Under the pieces are notes generated by a model. That model saw only the letters and a list, made by a program, of their open reading frames with translations, made no database searches and was not told the origin of the DNA. A program made the position numbers and the translations under genes. Positions 51,543 to 57,275 of a stretch of DNA of 57,275 nt are shown here, piece after piece. This DNA comes from Bacillota bacterium. Its GTDB lineage: Bacteria; Bacillota; Negativicutes; Sporomusales; Sporomusaceae. The stretch is from contig JAEZVB010000043.1 of the NCBI GenBank assembly GCA_023443285.1, positions 1 through 57,275 on the forward strand. The letters run 5' to 3'. The first letter of the stretch is position 1; each line of letters begins with the position of its first letter.

Positions 51543-53237
51543 TTGGATAAAAAGCGTTTTCCTATAGGTATGCAACTTGGTTTGATATTTACGGTTACGT
51601 TTGCTTTATTTTTGTCACTTATTGTTTTCTGTCTATGGCAGTTCAAAGAAAATGTGAATGAGACAGATAGTCTGGGTACGCATACTATGGCGCGATCCAT
51701 GCTGATTAAAGATGCGGCCAATGAATTTTCGCGTGCGTTGCTTGATATGAGGGGATTTCTTCTCTACCCAGATGCAAAATATGAGGTAGGATTTAGGGAT
51801 AACTTTGCGCATGCCATTGATAAAGTCACCCAATACAATAATACATCTACACAGTCTGACACCAAAGAAGAAGGAACCAAGCTGGCAAAAATGCTAGCTG
51901 AATATCAACTACTTGGCAACAAGGTCATTGCCGCAAAGAAGTTGGGTGACCCATCTCTTCCCTCGCTTATGGAGCAAGGCAGGCAGCTTGTGGCAGATAT
52001 TGACGCTCAATTTGTTAAATTATCTAAAATACAGGCTGACTATTTGAGAAATAAGACAAAATTACTCAATAACCAAGCCGGGAGGGATATCGAGATAATT
52101 GCCGGTATCGCGGTATTTGTTGTGATACTAGCAGGTGGTATGGCTTTTTGGTTCAGTCGGAATACTACCGCTCGGATAAGACGAGTTAGCGGAGATTTGG
52201 CGACAATTGGTAGATTGGATTTAACTGGACATGATGTTCAGCCCACTCGCAATGATGAAATTGGTGATATGGGCATAGTGGTAATTAACATGAAAAAAGC
52301 CCTTAAAACGTTTGTTCACCAACTCCAGGACGGGGCAGATTCTTTGGCTGCCTCTAGTCAGGAGTTAAGCGCCACGGTGGAAGAAAATTTCAAAGCATCA
52401 GAAGGTGTTAGCAAAAGTGTCGCTGATATAGCAACTGGGGTTGCCCATAATTCGGATAGTGTGGCTAATATCTCGGCAACGTTACAGCAGTTATCAGCTG
52501 GGACGCAAGAGATGAGTGCTGGTTCCGCTGAAGTGAATAACAATACCCAAAATGCCGTTCATGAAATTAGCAGTGGTATGCTGATGCTTGAAAATTTAGC
52601 GCAGCAGAATGCGGACATAGCTGTCGCTATGGGGAGCATAACCGAAGCGACAGAGGAGTTGGATAAAGGTTCGCAAGAGATTCAGGGCATTGTCGGCGTA
52701 ATTAGCAACATCGCTAGCCAAACAAATCTGTTGGCTCTGAATGCGGCCATTGAGGCCGCCCGTGCGGGAGATGCGGGAAGGGGCTTTGCTGTAGTTGCAG
52801 ATGAAGTGAGAAGATTGGCTGAACAAAGTGCTAAGGCAACCGAAGACATATCTAATATTATCAGTACGATGAGTCAGGAGATCGGACGCTCAGTTTCTGT
52901 TGTTACAACTGCCAACAATCAGGTAATCGCTGGTAAAAGGGCTGCAGAGGAAACTCGTGAAGGGTTCAAAACAATAGTTGCTAAACTTGAAGATGTAAGA
53001 GCTGGAATACAACAAATCTCTCAAGCCGTAAATGAAACAGCAAAAGGTACGGAGAATATGGTAGGTAGTGTTGAGACTATTAGTTCTGTTGCCCAAAAGA
53101 CTTCAGAGCAAGCTGCTAATGTGGCCGCAACCTCAGAAGAACAAACTGCTAGTATGCACGAGATAAGCAGTCATGCGGATACGTTGAGCCAACTTGCGGT
53201 AGAACTGGATAATACGGCCAGAAAATTCCTTGTTTAA
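51543..53237 (+). CDS. Methyl-accepting chemotaxis protein (4-helix-bundle sensor type)
   Basis: 564 residues: TM1 (about 10-32), a periplasmic helical-bundle sensor of about 150 residues, TM2 (about 188-208), HAMP, then the signalling domain with SNIASQTNLLALNAAIEAAR and DAGRGFAVVADEVRRLAEQS. The sensor differs from the Cache type of the other two receptors. The TTG at 51543 has AAAGGAG at 8 nt spacing; a GTG at 51534 overlaps the site. Confidence 0.92.
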   Translation: MDKKRFPIGMQLGLIFTVTFALFLSLIVFCLWQFKENVNETDSLGTHTMARSMLIKDAANEFSRALLDMRGFLLYPDAKYEVGFRDNFAHAIDKVTQYNNTSTQSDTKEEGTKLAKMLAEYQLLGNKVIAAKKLGDPSLPSLMEQGRQLVADIDAQFVKLSKIQADYLRNKTKLLNNQAGRDIEIIAGIAVFVVILAGGMAFWFSRNTTARIRRVSGDLATIGRLDLTGHDVQPTRNDEIGDMGIVVINMKKALKTFVHQLQDGADSLAASSQELSATVEENFKASEGVSKSVADIATGVAHNSDSVANISATLQQLSAGTQEMSAGSAEVNNNTQNAVHEISSGMLMLENLAQQNADIAVAMGSITEATEELDKGSQEIQGIVGVISNIASQTNLLALNAAIEAARAGDAGRGFAVVADEVRRLAEQSAKATEDISNIISTMSQEIGRSVSVVTTANNQVIAGKRAAEETREGFKTIVAKLEDVRAGIQQISQAVNETAKGTENMVGSVETISSVAQKTSEQAANVAATSEEQTASMHEISSHADTLSQLAVELDNTARKFLV

Positions 53238-53319
53238 TGAGGAAAATATAGCTTGAATTAAGCTGGCGGCGATAGCAGCAGCTTGGGAAAATAAATGACA
53301 CAGTAAGGAGAGCGTAAAG

Positions 53320-54024
53320 GTGAGAGATGAAATAGCCGGCTTTATTCTTGAAGCTGGGGAAAATAGCTCGGATTATGAGCCGATTGTTATCCATGCCGAC
53401 TTAGTAATAGACTATGTGAATGGTAGTTCTTGTAAAAAAATGAATGATATGAGTACAAGTGTTATCAAATTGCTACTTAAAGCCATCAATGCTAGAGACA
53501 AAAACACGGGAAAACATAGTGAACATGTAGCGTATTTGATGGTAACGCTTGCTAATCGCATAGGCTTGTCAAAGGAAGAAATAAGTCTGGCGTATGTATC
53601 TGGTCTGGTGCATGATATTGGAAAAATTGGAATTCCTGAGAGTATTTTAAATAAACCAACACAGTTAACAGAAACTGAATTTGCTCTTATTAAACAACAT
53701 CCCAATATCGGCGCTGACATATTGTCTGAAATTAGCGGTTTTGAAAAAATTGTTGAAATAGTTCGTTATCATCACGAAAGATATGATGGAAAAGGATACC
53801 CATATGGCATTCAAGCTCAAGAAATACCGATATTAAGCCGGATGTTAGTTTTATGTGATTCTTATGATGCTATGACTACGCCGCGCTGTTATCGTGAGCC
53901 TTTCAAACCCGATAGGGCGTTGGCCGAGATTGAACAGCTTAGTGGGAGGCAGTTTGACCCGGAACTCAGCAGGATATTTATTGATTTAGTACTTGGGGCT
54001 AATGGCGCACAAGAGTGCGGTTAA
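53320..54024 (+). CDS. HD-GYP domain phosphodiesterase, short
   Basis: 234 residues. A short N-terminal part (about 1-45) precedes an HD-GYP domain: HSEHVAYLMVTLANRIGLSK, VHDIGKIGIPE, KQHPNIG, YHHERYDGKGYP and LCDSYDAMTTPRCYRE. The catalytic residues are kept, so c-di-GMP hydrolysis is expected. The GTG start has AAGGAG 9 nt upstream. It follows the chemoreceptor gene by 82 nt. Confidence 0.9.
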   Translation: MRDEIAGFILEAGENSSDYEPIVIHADLVIDYVNGSSCKKMNDMSTSVIKLLLKAINARDKNTGKHSEHVAYLMVTLANRIGLSKEEISLAYVSGLVHDIGKIGIPESILNKPTQLTETEFALIKQHPNIGADILSEISGFEKIVEIVRYHHERYDGKGYPYGIQAQEIPILSRMLVLCDSYDAMTTPRCYREPFKPDRALAEIEQLSGRQFDPELSRIFIDLVLGANGAQECG

Positions 54025-54107
54025 ACTAATTATACAGAATGTGTAAATTAGCCTTATAGCTAAGGGAGGCTCCTACAAAAAAATGCCACAATATATGACG
54101 CAGGGGA

Positions 54108-54136
54108 TTGACGGCTGGAAAAAAGTTTGTTAAACT
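54108..54136 (+). promoter_or_regulatory. Promoter P1 of the ZTP leader
   Basis: TTGACG (54108-54113), 17-bp spacer, TAAACT (54131-54136). The start near 54143 is about 17 nt before the ZTP aptamer. Confidence 0.75.
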
Positions 54137-54159
54137 ATGAACATAGTTATATATTGGAT

Positions 54160-54231
54160 TTGCACTGCTGACGGTTAAGTGGAGTTTACCACGTGAAGTG
54201 CAGGTTCTTGAAATGCCGACCGTCTGGGCAA
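54160..54231 (+). promoter_or_regulatory. ZTP (pfl motif) riboswitch
   Basis: P1 is TGCACT (54161-54166) with AGTGCA (54197-54202); a GTGG/CCAC hairpin lies inside; the conserved 3' domain TGCCGACCGTCTGGGCA is at 54214-54230. These are the landmarks of the pfl/ZTP aptamer, which senses the purine intermediate ZMP/ZTP when 10-formyl-THF is short and commonly controls one-carbon genes such as fhs. Here fhs is the second gene downstream. Confidence 0.88.
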
Positions 54232-54274
54232 CAAATACACTGCAGTGTGTAAATGTATGTCTGGACGGTCTTTT
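54218..54274 (+). terminator. ZTP riboswitch terminator
   Basis: GACCGTC (54218-54224), part of the aptamer's 3' domain, can instead pair with GACGGTC (54264-54270), followed by TTTT. Mutual exclusion between aptamer and terminator is the usual expression platform of this class. Confidence 0.82.
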
Positions 54275-54373
54275 GTGTGTTATAGACCATATATTTTTGC
54301 AACGGCAGAATGTGTGCTTAGTAAAGCCAAAAATGGAAGAAAAATTTACAGAAACTATTAAAAATTAAGATTT

Positions 54374-54402
54374 TTGCGTAACTTCCGATTATTCTGTTAA
54401 AA
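54374..54402 (+). promoter_or_regulatory. Promoter P2 before the Moco-like RNA
   Basis: TTGCGT (54374-54379), 17-bp spacer, TTAAAA (54397-54402). The expected start near 54409 coincides with the first helix of the next RNA element. Confidence 0.6.
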
Positions 54403-54410
54403 TTTCATAG

Positions 54411-54508
54411 AGCTCCGAGTTGTTTTAATAATCTAAACCTCTTAAGGCATGATGGACAACCGATGGGTGTAGCGGGAAACGACTGCGCCTCCCTTTTGGG
54501 AAGGAGCG
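54411..54508 (+). promoter_or_regulatory. Moco/Tuco-like RNA (molybdenum or tungsten cofactor motif)
   Basis: GCTCC (54412-54416) pairs with GGAGC (54503-54507). Inside are ACCTCT, GGACAACC, then GGTGTAGCGGGAAACGACTG followed by CGCCTCCC and GGGAAGG. This ordered set resembles the 3' half of the E. coli moaA Moco element (GAAATGACTTCGCCTCCC ... GGAAAGG). I infer a Moco- or tungsten-cofactor-type RNA; it is by eye only. No cofactor biosynthesis gene follows; the downstream genes are a formate/oxalate-type transporter and fhs. Confidence 0.6.
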
Positions 54509-54650
54509 TTTAAATTAATATCTGGGGATAGTTTGCTTTTATTGCTGGATTATGGAGTAGTAGGAAAGTGCATGGCTCTATAATTGTCACGCAACATGGC
54601 TTGTTTGCTATTGGCAAACTGCAATTTATCCGGATTATTTAACGCTAATG

Positions 54651-54692
54651 GCCAGATGCCTTCTTTCCAAACAAAGGGGTATCTGGCTTTTT
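54651..54692 (+). terminator. Terminator downstream of the Moco-like RNA
   Basis: GCCAGATGCC (54651-54660) pairs with GGTATCTGGC (54678-54687, one G-U), followed by T5. It lies about 140 nt after the aptamer. In between, AGTTTGC (54530-54536) and GCAAACT (54614-54620) can pair at long range. The U-run overlaps a TTGACA (54691-54696) that could be the -35 of a third promoter (TTAATT 17 bp later). Confidence 0.82.
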
Positions 54693-54811
54693 GACAATCT
54701 GGGTGTCTAAACTTTAATTATATATGAATGAAAGGGGGTGGTTGCCGGATAGATGGTAAGTTATAGGTTGTTTGTGAACTACTGCTAGAAAGGAGTTGAT
54801 TTTAGCAAACG

Positions 54812-54932
54812 AGGCATACTTATTTAGAAGAACTGGTTCGAAAAATAGAAGCGCTTCACCGGTATTGGTCGTACCAGTGAAGCATAGACAGTAGCAATAA
54901 ACCGAGTGTCGCAAGGTTTATTTGGTATGCCT
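54812..54932 (+). ncRNA. Unassigned multi-branched structured RNA
   Basis: AGGCATAC (54812-54819) closes with GTATGCCT (54925-54932). Within are a hairpin TATTT/AAATA (54821-54847), GCTTCAC-x-GGTA with TACC-x-GTGAAGC (54853-54883, 11 bp plus one mismatch) and AATAAACC/GGTTTATT (54896-54922). The result is a four-helix junction of 121 nt ending 101 nt before the transporter start. No terminator follows. I recognise no known class. Confidence 0.6.
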
Positions 54933-55033
54933 AAAATTTACTATATCATGATTTTATTCATTTTTCAATCAAAGGGATATGCTGTAATCTCTTGAATTGC
55001 AAGAAGAATCACTATGGAAAAGGAGGAAAAACC

Positions 55034-56371
55034 ATGAGAACAAAATTACAAAATGCGCCAAACCGATGGCTGATAGCCATTATGGGAACTTTGTTGCAGG
55101 TTGCATTAGGAACCGTCTATGCCTGGAGTTTTTTTCAGCAACCGATTATGACGGCCAACAATTGGACTAACTCCCAGGCCGCCTGGGCATTCAGCCTGGC
55201 TATTTTCTTTCTCGGATTAGCGGCTGCCTGGGGTGGCGTTAATCTCCCCCAATTTGGCCCGCGAAAGCTTGCCATGAGTGGCGGTGCTTTGTTTAGCCTT
55301 GGCTATTTTATTGGAGCGTATGCTCTTTCAATCAAAAGTCTTTCGCTCCTATATATAGGGTATGGTGTTATCGGCGGTATGGGTTTGGGACTTGGTTATG
55401 TAACTCCTGTGGCCACTGCCGCTAAGTGGTTTCCGGATAAGAAAGGGTTTATTACTGGTATGGTTGTTATGGGTTTTGGCTTTGGCGCACTTATTATGGC
55501 TAAAATCCTGGCTCCGATCTTTATGTCTATAACCGGCGGGAATCTTGTACTGGTATTTTCTTATGTCGGCGCAGTTATGCTTATCATCACTTTGCCGGCA
55601 GGCTATTGTCTTGTTAATCCGCCGCCAAGCTTTGTGCCGAAGGGTTATACTCCTCCGGTAGTTTCGCCTGGAGCGCAGGCTTCCCAGGATACTATTACGG
55701 CTAAACAGTGTATTTTTTCGGGTAAATTCCTGATGATGTGGACAGTGTTCTTTTTCAACATTATTGCCGGCATCATGTTCATTGGTTTCCAATCTCCCCT
55801 GCTGCAGGATCTCCTGAAGAAGACGATGGATCCGAATACACTGAATAACCCACAAGTGGTTGCTGGACTAGCGGCTGCAGGTGCTACTTTAATTGCTGTT
55901 AGTTCTATCTTTAATGGTGTTGGCCGCTTCTTTTGGGGTGGGTTGTCTGATAAAATCGGTCGAGTTCAAACCTTTCGTCTTATTCTTGGCACTCAGCTGG
56001 TTGTCTTTCTTGCTCTACTGTTTGTCAACAATCCAATTATTTTCAGTATTCTTGTCTGCTATATCCTTCTTTGCTATGGCGGTGGCTTCGGCTCCATGCC
56101 TTCGTTTATACTTGATGTCTTTGGGCAGAAACTAATGCCGGTTGTTTACGGCGCCATTCTCACCGCATGGGGATGCGGCGGAATCGTAGGCCCTCAGATA
56201 GTAGCCTTTCTTAAAGACAATTTCGCTAGTGAGGCGGCTCAATATACCTTTATGTCCGCTTCAGTACTACTGCTTTTGGGACTAGTCATTACCTTTGCCT
56301 TGAATAATAAAAAATTCACTTCGAATGAAAATACTCAAAAACCTGTTTTAGAATCAGCGCCGATCGAGTAA
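55034..56371 (+). CDS. OFA-family MFS transporter (oxalate/formate antiporter type)
   Basis: A 445-residue 12-TM major facilitator protein. NRWLIAIMGTLLQVALGTVY with AWSFFQQPIM, GIGGG-like GYGVIGGMGLGLGYVTPVAT, KWFPDKKGFITGMVVMGFGF and GGLSDKIGRV match the OFA (OxlT-like) family. Family members exchange oxalate, formate, acetate or other small monocarboxylates. ATG 55034 has AGGAGG with 7 nt spacing; the frame is open to 54992. Being next to fhs, formate or a related one-carbon acid is the likely cargo (inference). Confidence 0.9.
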   Translation: MRTKLQNAPNRWLIAIMGTLLQVALGTVYAWSFFQQPIMTANNWTNSQAAWAFSLAIFFLGLAAAWGGVNLPQFGPRKLAMSGGALFSLGYFIGAYALSIKSLSLLYIGYGVIGGMGLGLGYVTPVATAAKWFPDKKGFITGMVVMGFGFGALIMAKILAPIFMSITGGNLVLVFSYVGAVMLIITLPAGYCLVNPPPSFVPKGYTPPVVSPGAQASQDTITAKQCIFSGKFLMMWTVFFFNIIAGIMFIGFQSPLLQDLLKKTMDPNTLNNPQVVAGLAAAGATLIAVSSIFNGVGRFFWGGLSDKIGRVQTFRLILGTQLVVFLALLFVNNPIIFSILVCYILLCYGGGFGSMPSFILDVFGQKLMPVVYGAILTAWGCGGIVGPQIVAFLKDNFASEAAQYTFMSASVLLLLGLVITFALNNKKFTSNENTQKPVLESAPIE

Positions 56372-56428
56372 TGACAATTCAAACATGTATATTTGGTCAA
56401 TAGTATAATAAAAAAGGAGATGTTTATT

Positions 56429-57275
56429 ATGGCTTGGGATCCTACAGTATTGAAAGACTGGCAAATTGCCGAAGCAGCAGAGGGGAATATTCCTTCTTGC
56501 GAACAGTATCAAGAAATGATGGGCCTCCAAAAAGACGAAATCATTCCTTACGGCAAAACTCCGAAAGTTGACTTTTTAAAGGTAATTGATCGTCTGAAAG
56601 ATAAACCAGACGGCAAATACATCGAGGTAACCGCCATTACTCCTACTCCGCTTGGCGAAGGTAAATCAACTACTTCCATTGGTATCATGGAAGGTCTCGG
56701 CAAACGTGGCATGAATGTTGGCGGTGCTCTGCGGCAGCCTTCCGGCGGCCCGACTATGAACGTTAAAGGTACTGCTGCTGGCGGCGGTAACGCTCTATTA
56801 ATTCCAATGACTGAGTTTTCACTTGGTTTAACTGGCGACATCAATGATATTATGAATGCTCATAACTTGGCAATGGTTGCAATGAATGCAAGAATGCAAC
56901 ATGAAGCCAACTATACCGATGCTGAGCTGGCTAAAAGAGGCCTGAAAAGACTTGATATCGATCCGAAGAACATTGAAATGGGCTGGGTTCTTGACTTCGC
57001 TGCTCAAGGCCTGCGTAACATCATCATGGGTCTTGGCGGCAAAAAAGATGGTTTCATGATGCATTCCAAATTTGGTATTGCCGTTGGTTCCGAATTGATG
57101 GCTATTTTGGCTGTTGCCAAAGACCTCGCAGATATGCGGGAACGCTTCAAGCATGTTATCGTTGGTTACAACAGACAAGGTGATCCAGTGACTACTGGCG
57201 ACCTTGAAGTTGATGGCGCTATGGCCGCTTGGATGCGTAATACTATTAACCCGACCCTTTGCTCCACTGTTGAAG
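56429..57275 (+). CDS. fhs: Formate-tetrahydrofolate ligase (partial, runs off the window)
   Basis: The first 282 residues are in the window and the frame is open to its edge. It makes 10-formyl-THF from formate, THF and ATP. The P-loop-like VTAITPTPLGEGKSTTSIG and the segment GGALRQPSGGPTMNVKGTAA are diagnostic. The N-terminus (DPTVLKDWQIAEAAEGNIPS) and MTEFSLGLTGDINDIMNAHN resemble, from memory, the form found in sulfate-reducing Deltaproteobacteria more than the short clostridial one. AAAAAGGAGATG precedes the start. G/C-rich preferred codons suggest high expression. Confidence 0.93.
   Translation, partial: MAWDPTVLKDWQIAEAAEGNIPSCEQYQEMMGLQKDEIIPYGKTPKVDFLKVIDRLKDKPDGKYIEVTAITPTPLGEGKSTTSIGIMEGLGKRGMNVGGALRQPSGGPTMNVKGTAAGGGNALLIPMTEFSLGLTGDINDIMNAHNLAMVAMNARMQHEANYTDAELAKRGLKRLDIDPKNIEMGWVLDFAAQGLRNIIMGLGGKKDGFMMHSKFGIAVGSELMAILAVAKDLADMRERFKHVIVGYNRQGDPVTTGDLEVDGAMAAWMRNTINPTLCSTVE

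Noticed and set aside
54568..54642. A 24-codon leader peptide between the Moco-like RNA and its terminator
   Set aside because: The purine-rich site directly abuts the GTG and codon use shows nothing regulatory such as amino-acid runs.
54796..54894. A 32-codon ORF starting at a TTG after AGGAG
   Set aside because: The site directly abuts the TTG, and the frame runs through the stems of the branched RNA, whose pairing explains the sequence better.
55349..55855. A 168-codon minus-strand ORF inside the OFA transporter gene
   Set aside because: The opposite strand encodes a clear 12-TM transporter; the ORF is a composition artefact.

Overview
The window reads as chromosomal DNA of an anaerobic, flagellated or at least chemotactic bacterium of the Firmicutes, most likely the Negativicutes (a Sporomusa/Pelosinus-like acetogen or relative). 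This is inference from content: a T-box leader, two cyclic-di-GMP-I riboswitches, a ZTP riboswitch, TTG/GTG starts behind strong GGAGG sites, a carboxynorspermidine pathway, a formate/oxalate-type transporter beside formate-tetrahydrofolate ligase, and an atpIBEFHAGDC operon. There are no rRNA or tRNA genes, no transposases or phage genes, and no CRISPR array.

Layout. 1-9.2 kb holds small housekeeping and accessory genes in short units: threonine aldolase, a stand-alone AAA ATPase, a GlpA-like FAD/BFD oxidoreductase, a GNAT + PhzF pair, DUF2000, a DMT exporter, an HD protein, and a nitroreductase divergent from an HxlR regulator. 9.3-15.5 kb is one operon for uptake and breakdown of amino-sugar disaccharides: BadF-type amino-sugar kinase, MurQ, PTS IIB-IIC-IIA, GH4 phospho-glycosidase, ChbG deacetylase and a dedicated HPr. 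A convergent Na+/solute symporter follows, controlled by a T-box leader that has one specifier stem but two antiterminator/terminator modules. 17.9-24.5 kb is the F-type ATP synthase operon, with a short epsilon subunit.

24.6-28.6 kb carries two cyclic-di-GMP-I riboswitches, one before an HD-GYP phosphodiesterase and one before a chemoreceptor. Then come a two-gene TSUP permease with a class III CoA-transferase (28.7-30.7 kb), and thiSFGH-tenI plus a class-A-like serine hydrolase behind a short hairpin leader (30.8-35.3 kb). A sigma-54-type promoter precedes a response regulator + chemoreceptor pair (36.0-38.6 kb). Carboxynorspermidine decarboxylase and dehydrogenase, an AIM24 protein, a thioesterase, and a YitT membrane protein with a MerR regulator and a typical 19-bp-spacer MerR promoter fill 39-44.6 kb. 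44.9-54.0 kb is a sensory island: a 1168-residue hybrid kinase, a REC-kinase, an AraC-type response regulator, a lone REC protein, a third chemoreceptor and a second HD-GYP protein.

The last 3 kb are the most unusual. About 1 kb of non-coding leader lies before an OFA-family transporter and the start of fhs. It contains a ZTP riboswitch with its own promoter and overlapping terminator, a Moco/Tuco-like RNA with its own promoter and a downstream terminator, and a third closed multi-branched RNA that I cannot assign. The suggestion is that formate/one-carbon entry is gated by purine/folate stress (ZTP) and by molybdenum/tungsten cofactor status.

Starts were re-chosen for many genes from ribosome-binding sites; these choices are given in the entries. 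All RNA identifications are by eye and need covariance-model confirmation.
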